Positions 14,557-22,449 of a DNA stretch of 41,465 nucleotides are shown piece by piece. Below the pieces are notes generated by a model. The model made no database searches, was not told the origin of the DNA, and was given only the letters and a program-made list of their open reading frames with translations. Both the position numbers and the translations under genes were made by a program. Positions within the stretch are counted from its first letter, which is position 1. Every line of letters starts with the position of its first letter. This stretch comes from Paeniroseomonas aquatica (GTDB lineage Bacteria; Pseudomonadota; Alphaproteobacteria; Acetobacterales; Acetobacteraceae): NCBI RefSeq assembly GCF_030409335.1, contig NZ_JAUFPN010000190.1, positions 1 to 41,465 of the forward strand, written 5' to 3'.

Positions 14557-15529
14557 TCCTGATCCCCATGGCACGGACGGCGGCCCCCATCGTGTCGACC
14601 TGCCCGGTGACGAAGCCAGCGAATTCAGGCTGGGTCATCTCGCCGGGGACGATGCCGACGGTGGCCAGCCGCTCCTGGACGGCGGTGGTCTGCAGCGCCG
14701 CGGCGACCTCGGCGTGCAGCCGCGCGACCACCGCCGGCGGCAGCCCGGCCGGCGCCGAGAGGCCCAGCCAATTGGCCGCCAGCAATGCCGGCAGCCCGGC
14801 CTCCGCCGTGGTCGGCACCTCGGGGACGGAGGGCGCGCGGGCCGGGGCCGTCACCGCATAGGCGCGCAGCCGCCCGGCGCGGATGTTCTCCACGTTCTCC
14901 GGCAGGGTGTCGAAGGACAGCAGGATCGACCCGCCGAGCAGATCCGCCTGCATCGGGGTCGAGCCGCGATAGGGCGCGTGGTTCAGCGGGATGCCGGTCT
15001 GGGCGGCGAACATGCTGCCCACCACATGCCCGACCGAGCCGGCGCCGGAGGTGCCGTAGGTCACCGGCTGCGGCTGCGCCCGCATCCAGGCCATCAGCCC
15101 CTTGAGGTCGGCCGCCGGGACCGAGAGGTTGGTCACCACCACCATGGTGGTGGCGCCGAGATAGGCGACATGGGTGAAGGACTTCACCGGGTCGTAGCCC
15201 GGGTTGGTGTAAAGCGGCGGCGAGTTCACGATCGGCGCGGTATTCGACAGCATGAGCGTGTAGCCATCCGCCGGCTGCTGGCTGACATGCGCCGCGGCCA
15301 GCGTCCCGCCGGCGCCGGGGCGGTTGTCCACCACCACCCGCTGGCCGAGCCGCGGCGACATCGCCTCCGCCAGCACCCGGGCGACGATGTCCGAGGAGCC
15401 GCCGGGCGGGAAGGTCACCACGATCCGGATCGGCCGGGCGGGCCAGCCTTGCGCTGCCGCCGGAACGACCGCCTGCCCGAGGCTGAGGCAGAGCATTGCC
15501 CCGAATAGAGGCATCCAGCGTCGCATCAT
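14549..15529 (-). CDS. Bug/TctC-family periplasmic substrate-binding protein
   Basis: A 326-residue receptor of the tripartite tricarboxylate (Bug) family. A signal peptide (MMRRWMPLFGAMLCLSLGQA..., cut near AAAQG) is followed by PARPIRIVVTFPPGGSSDI. It also has VVVDNRPGAGGTLAAAHV and APYRGSTPMQADLLGGSI, all typical positions. The start at 15529 is chosen because AGGGGG lies about eight bases upstream; ATG at 15514 is a less complete alternative. The gene overlaps the deaminase gene, implying shared expression and perhaps a shared substrate. No TctA/TctB permease is in the window, as is common for Bug proteins in bacteria with many copies. Confidence 0.9.
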   Translation of the reverse strand: MMRRWMPLFGAMLCLSLGQAVVPAAAQGWPARPIRIVVTFPPGGSSDIVARVLAEAMSPRLGQRVVVDNRPGAGGTLAAAHVSQQPADGYTLMLSNTAPIVNSPPLYTNPGYDPVKSFTHVAYLGATTMVVVTNLSVPAADLKGLMAWMRAQPQPVTYGTSGAGSVGHVVGSMFAAQTGIPLNHAPYRGSTPMQADLLGGSILLSFDTLPENVENIRAGRLRAYAVTAPARAPSVPEVPTTAEAGLPALLAANWLGLSAPAGLPPAVVARLHAEVAAALQTTAVQERLATVGIVPGEMTQPEFAGFVTGQVDTMGAAVRAMGIRND

Positions 15530-15602
15530 GGCCAACCCCCTGAACATCCACCGGCCGGGAGCAAGCCGCGCGCCAGCCTGGGGACGGCCCCCCTTGGCCC
15601 GC

Positions 15603-15631
15603 GTGACTTGTGCCGGCAGCACGGCTAGAAG
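15603..15631 (+). promoter_or_regulatory. Candidate sigma-70-type promoter of corA
   Basis: GTGACT (15603-15608) and TAGAAG (15626-15631) are separated by 17 bases and match four of six positions of each housekeeping consensus hexamer. The start codon follows 30 bases after the -10 element, with GGGGGA as ribosome-binding site. The TAG-type -10 recurs before other genes here. Confidence 0.4.
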
Positions 15632-15661
15632 CCGGAGGCCCGAACGGCCGGGGGACCCAGG

Positions 15662-16648
15662 ATGTTGACCACCTATACCGTCGAGACCGGCCATCTCGTC
15701 GTGCGGGAAGGCGCGCAGGCGACCGCCAGCCTCAGCAAGGCGATCTGGATCGACCTGCTGACCCCGACCCAGGAGGAGGAGCGCGACGTCCAGGCCGCCC
15801 TCCGCCTCGAGATCCCGACCCGCGAGGAGATGCAGGAGATCGAGAGCTCCTCGCGCCTCTACAAGGAGGACGACACCCTCTTCCTGACCGCGCCCTTCCT
15901 CTACGGCGTCGACGGCGGGGAGCTGGGCTCGACCGCCATCACCTTCGTCCTCGGCAACGCGACCCTGGTCACGGTGCGCTACGCGACGCCCAAGGCCTTC
16001 GCGGTCTTCTCCGCCCGCTGCCAGCGGACGCCGGTGCAGCTGCTGACCACGCCGGACGGGGTGATGCTGCACCTGTTCGAGCAGGTGGTGGACCGGCTGG
16101 CGGATATCCTCGAGCGCATCGCCGCCGACATGGACCGCGCCAGCCAGGCCGCCTTCCGCACGGCGCGGGCCAAGGTGAAGGCGACCACCAAGGATGCCGA
16201 CCTGAAGGAGGCGCTGATCACCCTCGGCCAGGTGGGCGAGGTGACGACGCGGGCGAGCGAGACGCTGCTCGGCCTGTCGCGCATCCTGACCTTCGTCGGC
16301 GCCGAGAAGGCGACGGCGGTGCGCAAGGAGAACCAGGGCCTCATCAAGACCCTGATGCGCGACGTGCGCTCCCTGGTCGAGCACGCGAGCTTCCTCAACA
16401 GCAAGGCCAACTTCCTGCTGGACGCGGTGCTCGGCATCATCAACGTCGAGCAGAACGCCATCATCAAGACCTTCACCGTGGCCAGCGTGGCGCTGATGCC
16501 GCCGACCCTGCTCGCCAGCATCTACGGCATGAACTTCGCCACCATGCCGGAGCTGGGCTGGAAATTCGGCTATCCGATGGCGCTCGGGCTCATGATCATC
16601 TCGGCGGTACTGCCGATCCTCTACTTCAAGCGCAAGGGCTGGCTCTGA
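15662..16648 (+). CDS. corA: CorA-family magnesium/divalent cation transporter
   Basis: A 328-residue CorA channel protein. A long acidic, mostly alpha-helical cytoplasmic domain (about 1-265) precedes two C-terminal membrane helices. The first ends in the family selectivity motif YGMNF, here SIYGMNFATMPELGW. The last helix is followed by a basic tail, KRKGWL. CorA forms a pentamer in the inner membrane and carries Mg2+ (also Co2+ or Ni2+) inward. The stop at 16646-16648 overlaps a likely CTG start of the DUF922 gene (CTGA). It is divergent from the Bug receptor gene. Confidence 0.93.
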   Translation: MLTTYTVETGHLVVREGAQATASLSKAIWIDLLTPTQEEERDVQAALRLEIPTREEMQEIESSSRLYKEDDTLFLTAPFLYGVDGGELGSTAITFVLGNATLVTVRYATPKAFAVFSARCQRTPVQLLTTPDGVMLHLFEQVVDRLADILERIAADMDRASQAAFRTARAKVKATTKDADLKEALITLGQVGEVTTRASETLLGLSRILTFVGAEKATAVRKENQGLIKTLMRDVRSLVEHASFLNSKANFLLDAVLGIINVEQNAIIKTFTVASVALMPPTLLASIYGMNFATMPELGWKFGYPMALGLMIISAVLPILYFKRKGWL

Positions 16649-17349
16649 TCCTCCGCCTCGCGCTGCTGCTGGTGGCGGCCGCGCCGGCCCTGGCGGAGAC
16701 GCCGCCCTGCCCGCCCGACCCGCCGCAGCTGCGGCTGACGGTCACCGATCCCGAGCCGGTCTTCAGCCATGCGCTGACCATCGACGGGCTGCACCGCGAG
16801 ACCGGCCTGCCGCGCAGCGCGACCCTGCACCACCTCGGCCTCACCACCTCCCGCGTCGAGTGGCAGAGCGAGATCGAGACCCGCTACCGCAGCACCGAGG
16901 GGGGGGTCTGCGCCAGGCCGGCGACGGTCTCGCTGGAGCTGGCCCAGACCGAGCACGTGGTCCGCGTGGCGCGGGAGATCCCGAAGGGCAGCTGCCTCTG
17001 GCGCGAGGTCTCGGCCCATGAGCGGCGCCACGTGGCGGTCAACCGGCGCAGCCTGCGCCAGGCGGCGGCCCAGGCGAAGGCCGCGGCGGAGCGCTGGGGC
17101 GCCCGGGCCGAGGGGCGCGGCGCGACGCTGGACGAGGCCATGGCCAGCCTGCAGCAGGGGCTGCGCCAAGCGATAGAGCCGGCGCTGGCGGGCATGCGGG
17201 CCGCCCGGGACAGCGCGCACCGCGAGATCGACAGCCCGGCCGAATACGAGCGGCTGTCCCGCGCCTGCCCCGCCGACCAGAAGCGGCTGCGGGCGGCGGT
17301 GCGGCCCGGAGCGAAGCCGGGACTGCTGGTTCACGACCCTGTGCGGTAG
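16645..17349 (+). CDS. Secreted DUF922-type putative zinc metalloprotease, probable CTG start
   Basis: A 234-residue protein read in the frame after corA. It begins with a hydrophobic leader (LILRLALLLVAAAPALA), then a mature region starting ETPPCPPDPP. A single HExxH motif, AHERRH (about residue 125), sits in the setting VSAHERRHVAVNRR, matching the predicted-protease DUF922 family. No ATG or TTG lies near the leader; the first GTG (16672) would cut away most of it. CTG at 16645 overlaps the corA stop as CTGA and has AAGGG six bases upstream, so it is the best start. The C-terminal half is rich in alanine, arginine and glutamate and probably helical. Function unknown; a periplasmic peptidase is an inference. 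Confidence 0.75.
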   Translation: MILRLALLLVAAAPALAETPPCPPDPPQLRLTVTDPEPVFSHALTIDGLHRETGLPRSATLHHLGLTTSRVEWQSEIETRYRSTEGGVCARPATVSLELAQTEHVVRVAREIPKGSCLWREVSAHERRHVAVNRRSLRQAAAQAKAAAERWGARAEGRGATLDEAMASLQQGLRQAIEPALAGMRAARDSAHREIDSPAEYERLSRACPADQKRLRAAVRPGAKPGLLVHDPVR

Positions 17350-17411
17350 CCGCCACCGGATCCGGGCGGCGCGTTTCGGCGGGACGATTCCTCAGCCCGG
17401 AAGGCTCGCCC

Positions 17412-18509
17412 ATGCCCGCACCCGTGATCTACCAGCCCGGCCTCGAAGCCCGGGGCCCCGACGAGACCGAGACCATCGCCGCGCTGATCGAGACCCTGCG
17501 CGGCATCAGCGAGACCACCCTCGAGGACGGCGGCCATGCGCTGCGCAGCGTCCATGCGAAAAGCCACGGGCTGCTGCAGGGCGAGCTGACCGTGCTCGAC
17601 AACCTGCCGCCGGAACTCGCCCAGGGGGTCTTCGCCAGGGTCGCCAGCTATCCCGTGGTGCTGCGCTTCTCGACCACGCCGGGCGACCTGCTGGACGACG
17701 GCGTCTCCGCCCCGCGCGGCCTCGGCCTGAAGCTGATCGGCGTCGAGGGCGAGCGGCTGCCAGGCGCCGAGGGGGCGGCGACGCAGGACTTCGTCATGGC
17801 CAATGCCCCGGCCTTCGCCGCGCCCGATCCCAAGGCCTTCCTCGGCAACCTCAAGCTGCTGGCCAGGACCACGGACAAGGCCCAGGGCCTGAAGAAGGCC
17901 CTCTCGGCCGTGCTGCGCGGGGCCGAGGCGGTGGTCGAGACCTTCGGCGGGAAAAGCCCGCTGCTGACCACCATGGGCGGCCAGCCGCTGACCCATGTGC
18001 TGGGCGAGACCTTCTATACCCAGGTGCCGCTGCTGCACGGCCCCTACATCGCCAAGCTCTCGGTGGCGCCGGTCTCGGCCGGGCTGGTCGCGCTGGTGGG
18101 GAAGAAGGTCTCGGTCAGCGGCAAGCCCAACGGCCTGCGCGACGCGCTGGTGGACTACTTCGCCACCCATGGCGGGGAATGGGAGCTGCGGGTGCAGCTC
18201 TGCACCGATGTCACGGCCATGCCGATCGAGGATGCCTCGGTCGCCTGGCCCGAGGACCGCAGCCCCTATGTCGCGGTGGCGCGGATCGCCGTGCCGCCGC
18301 AGCCGGCCTGGTCCGAGGCACGGTCGCGGGCGGTCGACGACGGCATGGCCTTCAGCCCCTGGCACGGCCTCGCGGCGCACCGGCCGGTCGGCGGCATCAT
18401 GCGGGCGCGGAAGCCCGCCTACGCCATGTCGGCCGAGTTCCGCGGCAAGCACAACGGCTGCCCGATGCACGAGCCGGCGCGGCTGGAGCCGGGCACCCTG
18501 CCGGGGTGA
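17412..18509 (+). CDS. Catalase-family heme protein (small, divergent subgroup)
   Basis: A 365-residue protein of the catalase superfamily, shorter than classical catalases (about 480 or more). The distal histidine region is recognisable as RSVHAKSHGLLQGELTVL near residue 45, followed by VVLRFSTTPGDLLDD and the GLGLKLIGVEGE strand. The C-terminal FSPWHGLAAHRPVGGIMRARKPAYAMSAEFR matches the region around the proximal tyrosine in this subgroup. No signal peptide is seen. It may be a peroxidase, an allene-oxide-synthase-like enzyme or a weak catalase; the sequence alone does not decide. GGAAGG precedes the ATG. The acetamidase gene follows after about 70 bases. Confidence 0.85.
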   Translation: MPAPVIYQPGLEARGPDETETIAALIETLRGISETTLEDGGHALRSVHAKSHGLLQGELTVLDNLPPELAQGVFARVASYPVVLRFSTTPGDLLDDGVSAPRGLGLKLIGVEGERLPGAEGAATQDFVMANAPAFAAPDPKAFLGNLKLLARTTDKAQGLKKALSAVLRGAEAVVETFGGKSPLLTTMGGQPLTHVLGETFYTQVPLLHGPYIAKLSVAPVSAGLVALVGKKVSVSGKPNGLRDALVDYFATHGGEWELRVQLCTDVTAMPIEDASVAWPEDRSPYVAVARIAVPPQPAWSEARSRAVDDGMAFSPWHGLAAHRPVGGIMRARKPAYAMSAEFRGKHNGCPMHEPARLEPGTLPG

Positions 18510-18576
18510 CCGGCACGGGCTTTGCCTCGTGGCGGGGCTGCGGCACCATGGCCGCAGCCTGAGGGAGGACGCCAGC

Positions 18577-19542
18577 TTGGCCGCGACGCACCACATCGAG
18601 CCGACGCTCGAGAACATCCGCTGGGGCGGGTTCGACGCGAATTTCGCCCCGGTCAGGACCGTCGACCCCGGCGACCTCGTGATCCTCGAATGCGTCTCGG
18701 GCGCGGCCGACGTGATGCCGGGCAAGGACAGCGGCCTGGCGATCCCGCCGCGGCTGGCGGCCATCCACGCCGCCAACCCGCCGCGCTTCGGGCCGCATAT
18801 CCTCACCGGCCCGGTCGCGGTGAAGGGCGCCGAGCCGGGCGACTGCCTGCGCGTCGACATCGAGCGCATCGACCTCGGCTGCGACTGGGGTTTCTGCGGC
18901 TTCCGCCCGCTGCTGGGCACCCTGCCGGAGGACTTCCCCTACAAGCGGGTGCTGCACATCCCGGTCGACCGCGAGGCGATGACCTGCCAGGTGCCGGTCG
19001 GCCCCGGCATCACCCTCCCGCTCTCGCCCTTCTTCGGGGTCATGGGCGTCGCCGGGCCGGAGGAATGGGGCACCATCTCCACCAAGGAGCCGCGCGCCCA
19101 TGGCGGCAACCTCGACAACAAGGAGCTCTGCGCCGGCGCCACGCTGTTCCTGCCGGTCTTCGTCCCCGGCGCGCAATTCTCCGCCGGTGACGGCCATGGC
19201 GTGCAGGGCGACGGCGAGGTCTGCATCAACGCACTCGAGATCTGCCTGACCGGCCACTTCCGCCTCGGCCTCGAGAAGGGCGGCGGGGCCCGCGACCCGA
19301 TCCTGAAATACCCCCGCGCCGAGACGCCGACGCACTACATCAGCATGGGCATGCACGAGGACCTCGACGTGGCGATGAAGACCGCGCTGCGCGAGATGAT
19401 CGCCTTCATCGTCGGCCGCGCCAACGTCACCGCCGCCGATGCCTACCAGCTCTGCAGCCTCGCGGTGGACTTCCACGTGACCCAGACGGTGAACGGCGAG
19501 AAGGGCGTGCACGGGCTGCTGAAGAAGGGGCTGTTCTTCTAG
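18577..19542 (+). CDS. Acetamidase/formamidase family protein
   Basis: A 321-residue amidase of the FmdA/AmdA family, which releases ammonia from short amides such as formamide or acetamide. Characteristic stretches are NIRWGGFDANFAPV near the start, PFFGVMGVAGP, the HGGNLDNKEL segment and FSAGDGHGVQGDGEVC, which form the metal-binding active site. The start is TTG at 18577, because GGGAGGA lies eight bases upstream and an ATG-started version would miss the conserved N-terminus. It acts in the cytoplasm. The neighbouring genes do not encode an amide transporter. A perfect 14-bp palindrome follows before the next small gene. Confidence 0.9.
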   Translation: MAATHHIEPTLENIRWGGFDANFAPVRTVDPGDLVILECVSGAADVMPGKDSGLAIPPRLAAIHAANPPRFGPHILTGPVAVKGAEPGDCLRVDIERIDLGCDWGFCGFRPLLGTLPEDFPYKRVLHIPVDREAMTCQVPVGPGITLPLSPFFGVMGVAGPEEWGTISTKEPRAHGGNLDNKELCAGATLFLPVFVPGAQFSAGDGHGVQGDGEVCINALEICLTGHFRLGLEKGGGARDPILKYPRAETPTHYISMGMHEDLDVAMKTALREMIAFIVGRANVTAADAYQLCSLAVDFHVTQTVNGEKGVHGLLKKGLFF

Positions 19543-19560
19543 GAGCCCGCAGGCGCACCG

Positions 19561-19574
19561 TGGTGGCGCCACCA
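19561..19574. repeat. 14-bp perfect palindrome
   Basis: TGGTGGCGCCACCA is its own reverse complement. It lies 18 bases after the amidase stop and just before the ribosome-binding site of the small membrane protein gene. It could be an operator, part of a terminator or chance in GC-rich sequence. Confidence 0.4.
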
Positions 19575-19585
19575 GGGAGGCTCGC

Positions 19586-19804
19586 ATGCCCGACGACCTC
19601 GGAGATGCCCGCAGCCGCGCGGAAGCCCAAGGCTTCCGCGAGCAGGCGGAACGTCGCAAATCCGCCGACCCCGCCTATGCCTATGCGCCGCGCTGGGTGC
19701 CCAGCGGGAATTGGCGAATGGGCCTCGGCGACGTGATCGTCATCGTCTTCGGCGTCGGGCTGCTGCTCATGGTCTTCGGAATGAAACTGTTCGGCGTCTT
19801 CTGA
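19586..19804 (+). CDS. Small single-pass membrane protein, unknown function
   Basis: A 72-residue protein. The first 45 residues are polar and charged (many Arg, Glu, Ala). The last part is one membrane helix (about 49-70, DVIVIVFGVGLLLMVFGMKLFGVF) ending at the C-terminus. GGGAGG precedes the ATG. I do not recognise the family. The arrangement, a soluble N-terminus with a C-terminal anchor, suggests a tail-anchored accessory protein. It sits 17 bases before the phosphodiesterase-like gene and may share its transcript, although a TAGGAT element just before that gene may be a separate promoter. Confidence 0.75.
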   Translation: MPDDLGDARSRAEAQGFREQAERRKSADPAYAYAPRWVPSGNWRMGLGDVIVIVFGVGLLLMVFGMKLFGVF

Positions 19805-19821
19805 AGCCCTAGGATGGCGCC

Positions 19822-21231
19822 ATGCGCGCCATCCTCATCCTGCTCGACGGGCTCCGCCCCGACCTCGTGACGCCGGAGCGGATGCCGCGGCTGGCCGCGC
19901 TCGCCGCCGCCGGCACCCGCTTCGCCCATGCCCGCAGCGTCTTCCCCAGCGAGACCCGGGTTGCCACCGCCTCGCTGGTCACCGGCTGCCGCCCGGCGGC
20001 GCATGGGCTGACCGCCAATACCATCTTCGATGCCCGGGCCGCCCCCGACCGGCTGATCAGGACCGGCAGCGTGGCCGACCTGCGGCTGCTGGCGGCGGGC
20101 GCCGCCTCGCCGCTGCAGCGGCCCGGCCTCGGCGAGATCCTGGCGACAGCCGGGCGAAGCCTGGCGGTGGTCTCGGCCGGCTCGCCCGGCCAGACCTTCC
20201 TGGCGCATCCCCGGGCGGAGGCGCTGGGCGGCTTCCGCTGGAACGCGGCCGATACCGAGGGCGACGCGGCCCGGCTGCTCGCGGAGCGCCTGGGGCCGGC
20301 GCCGCCGGCCGCCATCCCCAACATCCCCCGGCTCGAGCACGCGGTGCAGGCGCTGACCCGGGTGGTGCTGCCGGAGCTGCGGCCCGACGTCGCCCTGCTC
20401 TGGTGCCCGGAGCCGGACATCAGCTTCCACTACCGCGGCCTCGATGCGCCGGAGACGCGGCTGGCGCTGGCGGCGGCAGATCGCGCCGTGGGCGCGGTGC
20501 AGGACTGGCGCGATGCCCAGCCGGACCGCGCCGGGATCGCCCTGTTCGTGCTGTCGGACCATGGCCATGTCAGCGGCAGCCTGAAGCTCGACCTGGCGGC
20601 CGAGCTGCGCCGCGGCGGCTTCGCCGCCGCCGCCGGGCTGGCCCCGGGGGTGGAGGTGGTGGTGGCCCCGGCCGCCGCGCCGGGCCTCTGGCTGCGGGAG
20701 GCCGCGCTGGCCCGGCCACTGGCCGCCTTCCTCGCCACCCGGCCCTGGGCGGGGCCGCTGCTGGCGCGCGACCCTGCGCTGCTGCCCGGCGCGCCGGGGC
20801 TGGCCGCGCTGGATGCCGCGCATCCCCGCAGCGCCGACCTCGTGCTCTGCTTCGCCGGCGCCGAAGGCCCGGACCAGCATGGCCTGCCGGGCCATGCCCC
20901 CTTCGATGCGCCGGACGTGCCGGAGGGCGGCGGCATGCACGGCGGGCTGCACCGGCGCGAGCTGGCGACGCTGCTGGTCGCCGAGGGCGGGCCCTTCCGC
21001 CGCGCCGCCGTGGCCCGGGGCGCCTGCGACCTCGCCGACCTGGCGCCGACGCTGCTGCACCTGCTCGGCCTGCCGCCGGCCGGGATGGAGGGGCGGGTCC
21101 TCAGCGCGGGCTGGGACGCCGGGGCGGATGCCCCGCCCGTGCCGGAGCGCCTGGCCCTGCCGGGCGGCTTCCGGCTGGAGCTGTCGCGGCAGGGCGGCCG
21201 GCGCTACCCGGACGCCCTGCTGCAGGCCTGA
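19822..21231 (+). CDS. Alkaline-phosphatase-superfamily phosphodiesterase/nucleotide pyrophosphatase-like protein
   Basis: A 469-residue metalloenzyme. The N-terminal LILLDGLRPD gives the first metal aspartate (D9), and FPSETRVATASLVTG gives the nucleophile threonine (T45). A second metal cluster, LSDHGH, provides D246, H247 and H249, and GGMHGGLH near residue 373 supplies a further histidine. This order matches type I phosphodiesterase/nucleotide pyrophosphatase enzymes, which cleave phosphate esters. There is no signal peptide, so the location is probably cytoplasmic, unusual for part of this superfamily. The start is only six bases after a TAGGAT box, hinting at a leaderless transcript. 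Its TGA abuts the stop of the opposing SDR gene exactly (TGATCA). Confidence 0.85.
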   Translation: MRAILILLDGLRPDLVTPERMPRLAALAAAGTRFAHARSVFPSETRVATASLVTGCRPAAHGLTANTIFDARAAPDRLIRTGSVADLRLLAAGAASPLQRPGLGEILATAGRSLAVVSAGSPGQTFLAHPRAEALGGFRWNAADTEGDAARLLAERLGPAPPAAIPNIPRLEHAVQALTRVVLPELRPDVALLWCPEPDISFHYRGLDAPETRLALAAADRAVGAVQDWRDAQPDRAGIALFVLSDHGHVSGSLKLDLAAELRRGGFAAAAGLAPGVEVVVAPAAAPGLWLREAALARPLAAFLATRPWAGPLLARDPALLPGAPGLAALDAAHPRSADLVLCFAGAEGPDQHGLPGHAPFDAPDVPEGGGMHGGLHRRELATLLVAEGGPFRRAAVARGACDLADLAPTLLHLLGLPPAGMEGRVLSAGWDAGADAPPVPERLALPGGFRLELSRQGGRRYPDALLQA

Positions 21232-22323
21232 TCAGCCGAAGCGGCGGCGGAGCGCCGGCCGCGGGTCGAGGTGCAGCGGCCCGGTCAGGCGGATCCGCCC
21301 CTGGCCCAGCCGGCGCGCCGCCAGGCTGCCCAGCACCAGCGCCCCCAGCCCGGCCACCGCCGCGGCGGTGGCGACCGGATGCAGCTGCGCCTCGAGGAAG
21401 AGGCTGGTCTTCCGCACCGGGGAGACCGGCTGCGTCAGGCTCTGCTCGGTGCCGTCCTCGCGCGGCCGCGCCAGGTTGTCGGCCCGGCTGGGCTTCGGCG
21501 CCTTGCCGGTGGTCTGGGCGCTGCGGCCGATCGCCTGCATCAGCAGGTCGGTGCCGCGCGGGGCGATCGCCCCGAGCAGGGCGATGACATGGCCGCCGAA
21601 GCCGATGACGATGTCCCGCTTGCGATGGGCGCAGGCATGCAGGATGGCGCGCGCCACCAGCCGCGGGTCGTAGGCCGGCGGCGGCACGCGGGTGCCCGGC
21701 GAATCCGTCAGGTTGCGGGCATGTTCCTGGAAGGCGGTCTCGATGCCGGAGGGCTTGATCAGCGTCACGCTGACCGGGGCGCCGGAGGATTCCAGCTCCA
21801 TCCGCAGCGTGTCGGTGAAGGCCTTCACCGCATGCTTGGTCGCGGAATAGGTGCCCTGCAGCAGGATGGCCCGGTCCGACAGGACGCTGCCGAGGTTGAT
21901 GATGGCGCCGCCGCGGCTGCGCAGCGCGCGGGCGGCGATCAGGCTGCCATGGACCACGCCCCAGTAATTGGTGTCGAACAGCTTCCGCTGGTCCTCGATC
22001 GAGGTCTGCTCCAGCTCGCCGTAGACCGAGACGCCGGCGTCGTTGACCCAGGAATCGAAGCTGCCGAAGACCGCCTTCGCCTGGGCGGCAGCCTGTTCCA
22101 GCGCCGCCTGGTCGCCGACGTCGGCCACGGCATAGTCGGCCTGGCCGCCGCGGCCGCGCAGCTCCTCGACGATGGTCTTCAGCGCCGCCTCGTTGCGGGC
22201 GATGAGGAAGACGCGGGCGCCGGCCTCGCTGGCCAGCCGGGCGGTGGCGAGGCCGATGCCGGAACTGGCGCCGGTGATGACAATGGTCTGCTGGGACAAC
22301 GGCTTGAGCCGAAGATGCGGCAT
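21232..22323 (-). CDS. Short-chain dehydrogenase/reductase with C-terminal membrane segment
   Basis: A 363-residue SDR. The nucleotide motif is TGASSGIG (about residues 17-24). A variant NDAG replaces the usual NNAG, the catalytic serine lies in INLGSVLSD, and YSATK gives Tyr and Lys. Beyond the usual 250 residues there is an extension with a hydrophobic helix near the end (VATAAAVAGLGALVLGSLAA), so the enzyme is probably anchored on the inner membrane. Extended SDRs of this shape occur in alphaproteobacteria, often as stress genes; an EcfG-like promoter variant upstream would fit. GAGGT precedes the ATG at 22323. Substrate unknown. Confidence 0.88.
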   Translation of the reverse strand: MPHLRLKPLSQQTIVITGASSGIGLATARLASEAGARVFLIARNEAALKTIVEELRGRGGQADYAVADVGDQAALEQAAAQAKAVFGSFDSWVNDAGVSVYGELEQTSIEDQRKLFDTNYWGVVHGSLIAARALRSRGGAIINLGSVLSDRAILLQGTYSATKHAVKAFTDTLRMELESSGAPVSVTLIKPSGIETAFQEHARNLTDSPGTRVPPPAYDPRLVARAILHACAHRKRDIVIGFGGHVIALLGAIAPRGTDLLMQAIGRSAQTTGKAPKPSRADNLARPREDGTEQSLTQPVSPVRKTSLFLEAQLHPVATAAAVAGLGALVLGSLAARRLGQGRIRLTGPLHLDPRPALRRRFG

Positions 22324-22357
22324 GGGGACCTCGGGTTTTCGGGGGGCTGCGAAGCCA

Positions 22358-22383
22358 ATCGCCCACCCCCCGGGCCGGGTTCC
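22358..22383 (-). promoter_or_regulatory. Weak EcfG-like promoter candidate for the SDR gene
   Basis: On the minus strand GGAAC (22383-22379) is followed after 17 bases by CGAT (22361-22358). The general-stress consensus is GGAAC-N17-CGTT, so the -35 is exact and the -10 has one mismatch. The implied transcript start lies about 25-30 bases before the SDR start codon. Confidence 0.3.
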
Positions 22384-22449
22384 CGCGCCATGGCGTGTCA
22401 CCCGGCGCGCGGCGGCGCTAGGCTGCCCGGCAATACGGGAGGAGACCCG

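Noticed and set aside
21271-22449. Very long open frame running into the acyl-CoA synthetase from far upstream
   Set aside because: The first part is the antisense of the SDR gene and looks like low-complexity Arg/Gly/Gln translation; the true start is the ATG at 22450 with a strong ribosome-binding site.
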